NCBI RefSeq assembly: GCF_014596475.1
Contig: NZ_MECJ01000025.1
Span: 186,001-250,000, forward strand
Origin: Streptomyces sp. CBMA152
GTDB taxonomy: Bacteria > Actinomycetota > Actinomycetes > Streptomycetales > Streptomycetaceae
Length of the DNA: 64,000 bases
Direction of reading: 5' to 3'
Positions 56,217 to 64,000 of this stretch are shown here, piece after piece (position 1 is the stretch's first letter; each line of letters begins with the position of its first letter). The notes beneath the pieces are model-generated. The model worked only from the letters and a program-made list of their open reading frames with translations. It was not told the DNA's origin and ran no database searches. The position numbers and the translations under genes are program-made.

Positions 56217-56374
56217 ATCTTGAGGTTAGGTCCGCGACCGTCGCCGCGTCCGGGTTTTCCCCACTTCCGCCCCCTGCGGGGGACCCCGCCCCCGCCGACC
56301 ACCCGAAATACCTGTTCACAGCCACCCCGCACGAGCTGGTAGGGTTCTACCCGTCGCCGCCAAGCGCGGTGAAC

Positions 56375-56446
56375 GCCCCCGTAGCTCAGGGGATAGAGCA
56401 ACGGCCTCCGGAGCCGTGTGCGCAGGTTCGAATCCTGCCGGGGGCA
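56375..56446 (+). tRNA. tRNA-Arg (anticodon CCG)
   Basis: A 72-nt cloverleaf. The acceptor arms GCCCCCG/CGGGGGC pair fully, followed by discriminator A; CCA is not encoded. The D arm contains GCTCAGGGGATAGAGC. The anticodon stem ACGGC/GCCGT encloses loop CTCCGGA with anticodon CCG, and the T arm has GGTTCGAATCC. It reads CGG, a common Arg codon in this GC-rich genome. tRNA-Arg genes are frequent integration sites, and accessory sequence begins just past it. Confidence 0.96.
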
Positions 56447-56464
56447 CCTGTTAGTAGGTGCCTA

Positions 56465-56504
56465 AAGACCCCGCCACCAGCCACTTCGCTGGGTGCGGGG
56501 TCTT
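56465..56504 (+). terminator. Terminator after tRNA-Arg
   Basis: AAGACCCCGC and GCGGGGTCTT pair perfectly with a 20-base loop, followed by CTTGCG. It is placed 18 bp after the tRNA. Confidence 0.75.
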
Positions 56505-56521
56505 CTTGCGTGTGCAGGTAG

Positions 56522-56761
56522 ATGATCAGAGTCCACAAGGCACAGGTGGGCGAACCCTTCGATGCTGCGTGGGTCAGGCATCCACTGGGCGGAGCCGCAG
56601 GGGCGATCGTCTTGGACGTCCTCTTTGATGAGGAGCACCCACAGGCGTGGAGTGCCGCGTACGAAGACTCGTTGGAACGCCTGGCCCACTCAGGCAACCG
56701 TCCCCACTTCGACGACCACACGATTGCTCTCGCCATTCCGGCGCGCGACTGGTCGAAGTAG
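56522..56761 (+). CDS. Hypothetical 79-residue protein
   Basis: A frame with coding-like composition and codon use: MIRVHKAQVGEPFDAAWVRHP, a middle AIVLDVLFDEEHPQAWSAAYEDSL, and an end IALAIPARDWSK. There is no recognisable domain and only a weak ribosome site. It is the first frame in the accessory region after the tRNA-Arg. It could be a small orphan gene or the remnant of a larger one. Confidence 0.5.
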   Translation: MIRVHKAQVGEPFDAAWVRHPLGGAAGAIVLDVLFDEEHPQAWSAAYEDSLERLAHSGNRPHFDDHTIALAIPARDWSK

Positions 56762-57310
56762 GCAGCCTGTACGACACCGGGTGGCGGCTTGTAGTCGCTG
56801 CGCTGGTACGAGCAGTCGGCGAGGTCCGGGTTGACTGCCTCGCCACCATCGCTGCTGCTGCCGCCTCCCCGCCGCGACTCCCATTTCCCCCGTTGTCACA
56901 GGGGACGCGGCGGGGAGTGCTGTCCCGCCCTCCCCGGCCGGCGCAGAGCTCGCAACCCGGATGAGGATTCTGAGAGCAGTCGACGTTCCCCCACGGGCCG
57001 TCGGCCAGAGCGGGAACTGCCGCTCCGGGGCGAGCCGCCAGAACCCTTCCCGGCATCCGCCATGTCGCGCCACATCCCGAGAGAGGCCGCGACTGTCTGC
57101 TTCTGGTTCGTGTCCGCGACGCAGGGCGTACGCGAGGCTCTGGAACTCGGTGAATGCGTCGATCCGGCATCGCTGAGGCCAGTGGAACCCGCCCTTGTCG
57201 GCCCCTGCGATTCAGACACCGCCCAGCGCAGAGGTGCCCGGGCGCATCCACCACTGCTCCCGATGCCCACCGCTCCCGCAAGGACTGGGTGCGTACGGTG
57301 CTGAGGGGTG
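56762..57310. other. Gap without supported gene
   Basis: About 550 bp between the small hypothetical frame and the GDSL-like pseudogene. Open frames exist on both strands, but none shows a domain, a ribosome site and consistent codon bias together. The base composition is less regular than in core genes, fitting decayed mobile or paralogous sequence. Confidence 0.5.
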
Positions 57311-57884
57311 CTACCAGCCGCCGGTGAGTCGGACGGCGCAGGTGAGCTGGGTGGTTCCGTAGCTTTGCCATTGGTCGAGGTCGCCAGTGGCGTCGCTGCG
57401 GGCGATGAGGTGGTCGCGGCCCGGCCCGCGGAAAGCACTGGCGGTCGCCCGGCTGGATCTCGGCCTCCCGCGCGCCACCGAACGACAAGGAGACGGGGGT
57501 GCCTTGGGCAGCGGCTCCCTGGTCCTGGCGGGCGATCGTGGCATGCCCGATCGTCACGGGCTCTTTGCTGAAGGTGTTGGCCAGGTGGATGCGGGCAGTG
57601 CTGCCGGCGATGCTGGTGTGCACCACCATACGGACCGTCTGGCGCCCGGTGATCCTCTATTCGGCGGCGGGGGCCGCGGTGCCGAGAGCTGTGCCCCAGG
57701 TCCGGGTCCACTGGTCCGCCGAGGGCTGGGCCGCCGCCGCGAGTGACCACGCCTGCGGTGCTTGCACAGGTGCCGGGCCGGACACATCAACGGCGAACAG
57801 GGCGGTCGACAGTCCTGCCGCCAGTATCACCGTCCCGCGTATGCGTGTGTTCCCCCGGTACCAACGCGAGCGGGAGGGCGCCAT
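57311..57884 (-). pseudogene. Internally deleted GDSL/FG-GAP paralogue
   Basis: A broken copy of the neighbour at 58166-60409. It begins with a good ribosome site (AAGGAGAA) and a secretion leader (ATG 57882-57884), and runs in frame through WTRTWGTALGTAAPAAE, where a TAG stands (57657-57659). After the stop the same frame goes on with RITGRQTVRMVVHTSIAGSTARIHLANTFSKEP..., nearly the same as the intact copy, to EIQPG. There it is joined out of frame to the last 40 residues (AFRGPGRDHLIARSDATGDLDQW...GGW). The whole GDSL domain and most FG-GAP repeats are missing. Three lesions: nonsense codon, large deletion, frameshift. Confidence 0.85.
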
Positions 57885-57937
57885 CGGTTGTTCTCCTTGT
57901 ACGTGTTGATGCGTGCGGCAGGCTGTGGTGACGACTT

Positions 57938-57979
57938 GGCGGGGGGTGTCCGTGTGCGGGCACACGGACACCCCCCGCC
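57938..57979. terminator. Perfect 19-bp hairpin after the GDSL gene
   Basis: The arms 57938-57956 and 57961-57979 are complementary over 19 bp with loop CGGG. Placed between the intact GDSL gene and its pseudogene copy, it would end transcripts arriving leftward. Confidence 0.8.
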
Positions 57980-58165
57980 GTCGGACGGGAAGAGCGGCTG
58001 GAATGCCGCAGCCTCGCCAGGGTTATCCGGTCAGGAGTGGCGTTCGCCGGGGAGCGCCGCTGCCCGGCGTGCCACGGCTATACCGCTCGGCAGAGCCCGA
58101 GGGTTTGGGCGACGTGGAAGGGGTCTTTGAGGTAGGGGAGAACAACTCCGACCATCATGTTTCCC

Positions 58166-60409
58166 TTACCAGCCGTCGGTGATTCGGAGGGGGTCGGTGA
58201 GCTGCGGGGCCGTGGTGGTCCACTGGTTGAGGTCGCCGGTGGCGTCGCTGCGGGCGATGAGGTAGTCACGACCTGGTCCGCGGAAGGCTCCTGCGGTGGT
58301 CTGGGTATTGGCCCAATTGCGGCTGAGGAGTTCCTTGGAGCGGAATGTGCCGTCTCCCTTGCCCTTCCAGATGAAGAGGTCGCCTCGGTTGTCCTGGGCG
58401 ACGAGGTCGGTTTTGCCGTCGCCGTTGAAGTCGCCCGCAGTAGTCTGAGTAAAGTTCCAGCCATCGGTCAGAAGGCGAGGGCGCTGGAAGGTGCCATTGC
58501 CCCGACCCGCCCACAAGTAAAGGTTCTTGGCGGAGTCCTGGGCAATAAGGTCGACTTTTCCGTCGCCGTTGAAGTCACCCGCAGTGGTCTGGGTGAAGTT
58601 CCAGCCATCGGTCAGAAGGCGGGGGCGCTGGAAGGTGCCATTGCCCCGACCCGCCCACAAGTAGAGGTTCTTGGCGGAGTCCTGGGCAATGAGGTCGATT
58701 TTGCCGTCGGCGTTGAAGTCGCCCGTCGTGGTCTGGGTGAAGTTCCAGCCATCGGTCAGCAGACGGCGGCCGCCGAAGGTGCCGTCGCCGTGCCCCGGGG
58801 CGTCGATGTCCTGATTGCCGGGCCAGAGGTAGAGGTTGCCGCGACCGTCACGGGCGAGGAGGTCCGCGGTGCCGTCGCGGTCGAAGTCGGCTGCTCTGGT
58901 CTGGGTGTAGTGGGCGGCGGGGTGGGTGGCAGGGGCGGGAGCCAGGGTGTTGGCCAAGGCCTGGTTGCCGTTGTCGTTGAGGTGGAGGCGGTCGTCGCCG
59001 CGGTTGTAGTAGCCGGCGAACAGGCGCGTGGGATCCAGGGGGTCACGGGTGGCCTGGTCGAAATCGGCGTAGCTGTCGATGTCGTGGGTGGTGCGGATGT
59101 AGTCGTTGAACTCCTGGCGGGTCTGTTCCTTGGCCGCGGTGTAGTCGGGATTGCCCCTGAACGGGGGGATGGTGGCGACGGTCACGGTGAGCCCTGCGGC
59201 GTGTGCGCGCTGGGCGAGGTCGCGGATGGCCTGGATGAGGGGCTGGCTGGTGGCGTGGTCGTAGAGGATGTCGTTGACGCCGGCGTAGATGATGACCTGG
59301 CGGGCGTTGGGCTGGGCCAGGGCGTCGCGGTCGAACCGGTTGAGCAGTGAAGGCCCGTAGAAGGCACGGGTTCCGGTGCTGTCGGTGAGGAGCCGGTTGC
59401 CGGAGATCCCGACGTTGACGATGCCGCTGGGGTGCGCGGTTCTCTGCAGGGCGCGGCTGTAGTCGTTGGTCCAGCGCTGGTTGGTGTCGGGGGTGGTGTG
59501 GCCGCCGTCGGTCTGCGAGTCGCCGATGGCCACGATGGTGCCGCCGCCGCTGGCCGTAACGTCCAGTCCGCTGAGGAAGGCCCAGTTCCCGAAGCGTGCG
59601 GGAAAGCTCGTACCGCTGCTGGCTGCGGCACGGTCAGCGGTGTCTCCCGGCGCCGAGGCGTACGACGTCGTCAGGGTGTACTCGTGGTACGGAGCCGTCG
59701 TGACCGGCTTGGGCAGGTAGAGGGTGACCAGGAGGTTCTCGTCGGCCTTGACGGGGAACGCCGCGGGATCGCTGTCGATGCCGGCGCCCGGCTGGATCTC
59801 GGTCTGGCGGGCACCGTTGAACGTCAGGGAGACAGGAGTGCCCTGGGCCGAGGGCCCGTGGTCCTGGCGGGCGATCGTGGCATGCCCGATGGTCACGGGC
59901 TCTTTGCTGAAGGTGTTGGCCAGGTGGATACGTGCGGTGCTGCCGGCGATGCTGGTGTGCACCACCATGCGGATCGTCTGCCCTCCGGTCACCTTCGACT
60001 CGCTGGCGGGGGCCGCGGTGGCAAGGGCCGTGCCCCAGGTCCGGGTCCACGACCCGCTGGAGGGCTGCGCGGCGGCCGCGGACGATCTCGCGGGTGACGG
60101 CTGCGCGGCGGCCGCGGGCGATCTAGCGGGTGAACGCTGCGCGGCGGCCGCGGAGGATCTCGCGGGTGACGGCTGCGTGGTGGCCGCGGACGGCCCCGTG
60201 TGTGAAGGCTGTGCGTCGGCCGCGGACGACTCCTCGGGTGAAGGCTGCGCGTCGGGTGCCGACGGCCCCGCGGGTGAAGGCTGCTCGGCTGCCTGGCTGG
60301 GCACGCCGAAGGCCAACAGCGCGGTGGACATTCCAGCGGTGTGGATGCCCAGCACCGCCGCGCGCACACGCGTGCTGCGCCGGTCCCGGGGTTTGCGATG
60401 GGTCCCCAT
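58166..60409 (-). CDS. Secreted SGNH/GDSL hydrolase with FG-GAP repeats
   Basis: A 747-residue exported esterase/lipase-type protein. ATG 60407-60409 has AAAGGAG before it. An Arg-rich leader and hydrophobic stretch end at PSQAAEQ. A disordered region follows with about seven 12-residue units like QPSPARSSAAAA, then a small conserved domain (WTRTWGTALATAAP...EIQPG), the GDSL domain (Ser in AIGDSQTDGG; Gly in GISGNRLL; Asn in YAGVNDI; Asp/His in DRLHLNDNG), and four to five FG-GAP/VCBS repeats of 48 residues with calcium-like loops (DFNGDGKVD). Substrate unknown; a polysaccharide or lipid ester outside the cell is likely. Confidence 0.9.
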   Translation of the reverse strand: MGTHRKPRDRRSTRVRAAVLGIHTAGMSTALLAFGVPSQAAEQPSPAGPSAPDAQPSPEESSAADAQPSHTGPSAATTQPSPARSSAAAAQRSPARSPAAAAQPSPARSSAAAAQPSSGSWTRTWGTALATAAPASESKVTGGQTIRMVVHTSIAGSTARIHLANTFSKEPVTIGHATIARQDHGPSAQGTPVSLTFNGARQTEIQPGAGIDSDPAAFPVKADENLLVTLYLPKPVTTAPYHEYTLTTSYASAPGDTADRAAASSGTSFPARFGNWAFLSGLDVTASGGGTIVAIGDSQTDGGHTTPDTNQRWTNDYSRALQRTAHPSGIVNVGISGNRLLTDSTGTRAFYGPSLLNRFDRDALAQPNARQVIIYAGVNDILYDHATSQPLIQAIRDLAQRAHAAGLTVTVATIPPFRGNPDYTAAKEQTRQEFNDYIRTTHDIDSYADFDQATRDPLDPTRLFAGYYNRGDDRLHLNDNGNQALANTLAPAPATHPAAHYTQTRAADFDRDGTADLLARDGRGNLYLWPGNQDIDAPGHGDGTFGGRRLLTDGWNFTQTTTGDFNADGKIDLIAQDSAKNLYLWAGRGNGTFQRPRLLTDGWNFTQTTAGDFNGDGKVDLIAQDSAKNLYLWAGRGNGTFQRPRLLTDGWNFTQTTAGDFNGDGKTDLVAQDNRGDLFIWKGKGDGTFRSKELLSRNWANTQTTAGAFRGPGRDYLIARSDATGDLNQWTTTAPQLTDPLRITDGW
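58344..58775 (-). repeat. Tandem 144-bp repeats encoding FG-GAP units
   Basis: Three in-frame copies with a period of exactly 144 bp (48 codons). The boundary between copies two and three lies at 58632. These two copies are nearly the same over most of their length; the others are more diverged. The identity suggests recent duplication or conversion. Confidence 0.8.
60060..60300 (-). repeat. Degenerate 36-bp repeats in the N-terminal linker
   Basis: About six units of 36 bp encode QPSPARSSAAAA-like 12-residue repeats between the leader and the first domain of the GDSL protein. Length is likely to vary between strains. Confidence 0.7.
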
Positions 60410-60636
60410 GAACAGTTCTCCTTTGGTGCGGGTTGAGGCATGTGACAAGCACTGGTCACGCCAAGGCAGGGATGGGATGGGTGGCCTGACAAGTCGGTGC
60501 GGGAGCCGCTGCGACGCGAAGGCGCGCATGCGTGGTGCTGCCGGGACGGTGCCAAGGGCATCGGAGCCACCGCGAGGCAGAGCCCGGCATCCGGCGCGCC
60601 GTGAAGGGTGTCCGTGAGACACGCGGACCCCCCTGG

Positions 60637-61648
60637 CTATGCACCGGCCAGGGCACTGATCGGCCGGTACGGGTGCCATTGCCCGGGTGCGGTGGCGCCG
60701 CCGAAGGTGCCGTTGCCGTTGCCGACCCACAGGCGCAGGTCACCGCTGGCGGTGCGGGCAGTCAGGTCGGTCTTGCCGTCGCCGGTGAAGTCGCCTGTGG
60801 TGGTCTGGGTGAAGTTCCAGCCATCGGTCAGCTTCTTGGGCGCGCTGTAGGAACCGCTGCCGACAGCATCACCGTTGTCGTCACCGGCGACCGTCACGGC
60901 CGGGGCCGCAGCCGCGTCCCGGAACGCCACGGTGCTCACCCACGCCGCGAGGTTGCCGAGGCGGGCATCCAGGGCGCTGGTGCGCTTCTCGCTCTCGTCG
61001 GTACCCAGGCAACCGCCTTGCCAGGAACGGATGTTTAGCGCGACAAGCTCTGCGCTGTCACCAGTGCCGCGCACCGCAGGGGCGCCGACGTCGCCCTGGC
61101 AGATCACCGCGTTCTCGGAGCCGTGCAGCGCGACGGAGGCGGGGTCGGTGGAGGCGACGGTGAAGAGGGAGGTGTGGAGCTTGCTGGGCACCCACTCGGT
61201 CTTGGGCCGCCCGAACCCGGCGACCTGCAACTGCTCACCCTCGGCCGGGGCCTTGATGGCGACCTTGACCGGCTTGGCCACGCTCTCCGGGACGCGCTGG
61301 GCGAGCTTGACCATCACCACATCGCGGTCCGGGCGCGGGACCAGCTCGACAGCCTCCTGCACGCTGCCGGTCGCCTGGGTCAGATCCGCACGGCCCACGG
61401 TGACCGTCGTCTTCACCTCGGGCTTGCCAGCCAGGGTGATCTTCTGGTCCTTGAGGATCTGCGCGGCATTCGGGTACGCGAACTGCTCCACCGAGGACGG
61501 CATGTCCGTGGCGGGCGAGGCGGTACTAACCGCCTCTTTGCTGTCGCGGGGGGCGCCTGGGCGGCGGAGAGAGCCGCGACGGCGAGCAAACGGTGAGTGC
61601 GGCTATAGCGCCGGTGACTACGGTCCTCCGGGCAGGAGTTGTCCCCAC
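60637..61648 (-). pseudogene. Trypsin-like protein with FG-GAP repeat; leader frame broken and catalytic residues lost
   Basis: The open frame 60637-61503 gives 288 residues: a trypsin-like part (TTVTVGRADLTQ, RDVVMVKLAQRVPE, QVAGFGRPKTEW) and one FG-GAP repeat nearly like those of the GDSL neighbour. The TAAHC segment with the catalytic His is missing, and the GDSGGP motif reads GDVGAP, so the Ser is Val. Upstream, a secretion leader can be read only by changing frame twice: VVTGAIAALTV in one frame, LLAVAALSAAQAPPATA in the next, EAVSTASPATD in the third. GTG 61646-61648 would have been the start. Either a pseudogene, or an ATG-started (61501-61503) non-secreted pseudoenzyme. Confidence 0.7.
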
Positions 61649-61970
61649 GGGTACTTCCGATCGATGAGAGGGCACCATGTGTCCGTGATATGGACGCAAG
61701 TAAAGCATATGTAAGAATCACGCATCACTCGCCCTAAGCACTCTCTGCTCGGGGCCTGTTGTAGCGCGTCTACCTTGCGGTTTCCGTTTGAACGGTCGGC
61801 CGCAAGAACGGAATTCTTGCTTCCGATTGTGCGCAGCGCCTGCCCGAAAAGGCGGTTCCCGCCACGGTGGCATGCCACAGCAGTGCGTCAACCGGAGGGG
61901 AACAAATATGAATTAACCACTGCACCCCTAAGGAGCGCCGCAGCCCACAAGACCCAGCCGTCGCAGAACG
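61649..61970. other. Intergenic, divergent promoters expected
   Basis: 322 bp between the trypsin-like remnant and the ALF-repeat gene. It is more AT-rich than the surroundings (around 61690-61720 and 61900-61920) but I see no certain -10/-35 pair, operator or gene. Confidence 0.4.
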
Positions 61971-62858
61971 ATGCGTCTGCGCATCACCTGCGCCACGCTG
62001 ATCCCCGCCGCCCTGGTCGCAGGCCTTCTGGGGGCATCCCCGGCCTCGGCGTTCCTGGCAGGGAAGGACAAGACGCGGGACGTGGACGATCGCGTGGTGG
62101 TCAGCCGCGTGATCAACTTTGGTGGCCGGGGCGTGCGTGCCGCGGGCACGGCGGCGCTGGCGAGCGGCAAGCGCGAGGAGGTGCAGGCGTTCCTGACGGA
62201 TGGGTGGAAGGCTCCGCTGGAGCAGGACCGGCGTGTTGAGGTTTCCACGATCATCAACGCGGGTGGCCGAGGTGTGCAGTTGGCGGGCACCGAGGCTCTG
62301 AAGGGCACGCCCGAGGACGTCAAGCAGTTCCTCAAGGTCGGCCAGCACAAGGCCCGCGAGACGGACGACCGCGTCGCGGTCTCCAAGCTGATCAACTTCG
62401 GTGGGCTCGCGATGCAGGCCGCGGGCACCGTCGCCCTGCAGGGCACCCCGGACGATGTACGGGAGTTCCTGGAGATCGGGCAGTTCACGGCCCGCAACCG
62501 TGACCAGGAAACCGCCACCCTGCAGCAGTTGCTCGAGCAGGCCAAGCTGGCGGGTGCGCAGGCCGATGTGGCCACCAAGGAGGCCGAGGAGGCATCCGCC
62601 CGCACCATGACGGCCTCCGACCTGGCCAAGCAGTCAGGCATCGCCGCCGAGCGCGCCGCTGCGGCCTCACGCGCCGCCGCCACCGCCACCGCGGTGAACG
62701 CGGCCCTGAGCGCCGCCGGCGACTCCGACGACGCCGCCGATGCGGCCGACCAGGCCGACAAGAGCGCCAATGCCGCAGGCGCGCATTCCGACGAGGCCCA
62801 CCAGGCCGCAGTCGAGACCCGCCGCCACGCAGCCGAAGCCAACCGCGCCGCCCAATAG
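61971..62858 (+). CDS. Secreted ALF repeat-containing protein
   Basis: A 295-residue exported protein. The signal peptide is MRLRITCATLIPAALVAGLLG with site ASPASAF (about 23-29). Three repeats of about 50 residues follow, each with a basic pattern of DDRVxVSxxINxGGxGVxxAGTxAL...ExVxxFLxxG, the short ALF repeat. The second half is an Ala-rich coiled coil (KEAEEASARTMTASDLAKQSGIAAERAAA and beyond). The function of this Streptomyces family is unknown. AAGGAG lies too far upstream (about 35 bases) to serve, so the start is less certain. Confidence 0.82.
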   Translation: MRLRITCATLIPAALVAGLLGASPASAFLAGKDKTRDVDDRVVVSRVINFGGRGVRAAGTAALASGKREEVQAFLTDGWKAPLEQDRRVEVSTIINAGGRGVQLAGTEALKGTPEDVKQFLKVGQHKARETDDRVAVSKLINFGGLAMQAAGTVALQGTPDDVREFLEIGQFTARNRDQETATLQQLLEQAKLAGAQADVATKEAEEASARTMTASDLAKQSGIAAERAAAASRAAATATAVNAALSAAGDSDDAADAADQADKSANAAGAHSDEAHQAAVETRRHAAEANRAAQ

Positions 62859-63057
62859 ACATGTGCCGCTTGATCCACAGCGCGGCTACTCTTCTCCGGT
62901 CCCTGGGTGAACACGCGCAAGCCCCGCCCCAAAGGGGGCAGCAGCTAATCCCCGTACTGCCAGACGCACAGCGAGCCCAATGCACGATGCCCATCACAAA
63001 CCGGGCCTGCGGTGTTGCCGCACAGCCGAGATGAGGCTGGCGTGAACGGAGTAAGCG

Positions 63058-63918
63058 CTATTCCCAGGGCGTGTGTTTCGGTCGGCGATGCCACCACCAG
63101 TTGACCGAAGCCGGATCTGCGGACGCGCCGGTCAGTTCCCTGCGGAGGCTCCCCGATGGGTCTTCCGCTGTTGCCGCGACGAACCGCCTGTCCAATTCCT
63201 CCCGTGCCGTGCCGAGCAGTTCGGTGACCTCACGCGGCAGGCGGGCGCCGATACCGGCGAGCTCGTCGCGGGCTTCCAGCCGCTCTCGATAGAGGTCGGC
63301 TGGATACCAGCCCGATGGCGCCCACGCGGATTCCATCTGCCTGATGACTCTCTCCCAGACCACCAGGTTCTGCTTCGCAGACCAGACGGAACTGCCCGTG
63401 GCGTCGTCGAGGGAAAACCTCGCAAGGCCCGAGGCGGTCTCCCGCAACCTGTCCACCGATGCTGCGAAGGCCTCGGCGACAGGAGTGTCCGGCCGCTGTT
63501 CCCGTACGATCTCGGCGAATCTCGTCACGGCCGCGCGGGGGAGCTGCGGAACGGGCGCCTCGACGGCGGTGACCGTGTAAACGGGACGCTCGTCGTCGGA
63601 GAGTTCGAGCCGGGCACGAGTGAGAAGACCTTCTGGCGTAACTGCCCAGTAGGCACTGGGTGGTGCTTCCACAGCGGGAAACAGGACGGTCGTCATCGCC
63701 GCCTTCGCGAACCCCGCGGCGAGGTCGGACTCAAGTGGCTGATAGGCGACTTGCTCCTGGGCGTAGATGTCCAGCGACCAGGCCACGTCACCGTGGACTG
63801 CCCGGTGTTCGCACGAGACGGGCGCATCCCAGTTCCGGAGGTCGGGGTCGCCGTCAGGATCGGCCACTTCCACATCCCCGACCGCGAGACCGAGGCATCC
63901 GGCAAGCGCGAGGGCCAT
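63058..63918 (-). CDS. Hypothetical protein, accessory region
   Basis: A 286-residue soluble protein with clear coding bias. Sections: MALALAGCLGLAVGDVEVADPDGDPDLRNWDAPVSCEH, a middle rich in acidic residues, and an end NWWWHRRPKHTPWE. The first residues look like a helix more than a signal peptide. An in-frame TGA lies 16 codons before the ATG, and coding-like sequence seems to begin between them, so the true start could be lost or a frameshift may lie there. I do not recognise the family; the size and position among secreted repeat proteins would fit an immunity or SMI1-like protein, but no motif proves it. Confidence 0.7.
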   Translation of the reverse strand: MALALAGCLGLAVGDVEVADPDGDPDLRNWDAPVSCEHRAVHGDVAWSLDIYAQEQVAYQPLESDLAAGFAKAAMTTVLFPAVEAPPSAYWAVTPEGLLTRARLELSDDERPVYTVTAVEAPVPQLPRAAVTRFAEIVREQRPDTPVAEAFAASVDRLRETASGLARFSLDDATGSSVWSAKQNLVVWERVIRQMESAWAPSGWYPADLYRERLEARDELAGIGARLPREVTELLGTAREELDRRFVAATAEDPSGSLRRELTGASADPASVNWWWHRRPKHTPWE

Positions 63919-64000
63919 GGTCTCGGGGCTGATGGCATCGATGAAGGAGGTTGTAGGTCACGGATACGTCCCGTTGTAGATGGCCGACGCTCCCTCAACC

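Noticed and set aside
56375..56446. A left attachment site pair for an integrated element
   Set aside because: I could not find a second copy of the tRNA 3' end or an integrase inside the window, so no att site is called.
57387..57746. Plus-strand frames opposite the GDSL pseudogene
   Set aside because: Mirror of the decayed minus-strand gene; no ribosome site or domain.

Overview
The window is a contiguous stretch of a high-GC actinomycete chromosome, almost certainly Streptomyces. It has dense GTG/TTG starts, Scy and FilP polar-growth proteins, a NucS mismatch endonuclease, a CBM2-FnIII-GH18 chitinase with a chitin-type promoter, F420/LLM enzymes, and the atpIBEFHAGDC operon followed by wecA-like, glyA-like, sua5, prmC, prfA, rpmE, LCP, rho, thrB, thrC, hom and lysA. 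About the first 56.5 kb reads as conserved core. The last 7.5 kb, to the right of a tRNA-Arg(CCG), reads as accessory sequence with pseudogenes and secreted repeat proteins.

Layout. 1-4.0 kb: a partial membrane glycosyltransferase, a thiamine-binding-like protein with a DUF3817 membrane protein, and three overlapping AIM24 genes. 4.1-7.8 kb: a MarR regulator with a leaderless promoter, then meaB, a thiolase and methylmalonyl-CoA epimerase. 7.9-13.2 kb: scy and filP. 13.3-17.3 kb: two tandem ABC-2 exporter pairs that look like a duplication. 17.3-25.7 kb: a small Cys/His protein, an LLM oxidoreductase, an SCO5389-family protein, nucS, a large membrane-anchored NTPase with a Ser/Thr/Gly/Pro tail, a STAS protein, 3-hydroxybutyryl-CoA dehydrogenase and a PduO-type cobalamin adenosyltransferase. 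25.8-29.7 kb: the chiS-chiR-chiC chitin module. 29.9-38.3 kb: a DUF2550 protein and the ATP synthase operon. 38.5-46.5 kb: envelope and translation genes. 46.7-55.4 kb: rho, threonine/lysine biosynthesis and nrtL, a catalytically empty ArgRS relative. 55.7-56.5 kb: a stand-alone receiver and the tRNA-Arg. 56.5-64 kb: accessory region.

How the genes work together. mce, meaB, the cobalamin adenosyltransferase, the thiolase and the hydroxybutyryl-CoA dehydrogenase all belong to B12-dependent methylmalonyl-CoA and acyl-CoA metabolism, although they are not one operon. Scy and FilP organise the growing hyphal tip. ChiS/ChiR and the paired 12-bp repeats at the chiC promoter form a chitin-response circuit. 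PrmC methylates the release factor encoded next to it, and rho, thrBC, hom and lysA are all read leftward.

Most notable signals: (i) three composite repeat elements placed exactly between convergent genes, each ending in a C-rich 17-mer that sits against stop codons; (ii) a low-molecular-weight phosphatase homologue whose nucleophile Cys is Ser; (iii) nrtL separated from a tRNA-Arg only by a small receiver gene and a G-rich gap; (iv) a family of secreted FG-GAP proteins at the right end with one intact GDSL member, one internally deleted pseudogene copy, and a trypsin-like member that has lost its leader frame, catalytic His region and catalytic Ser.
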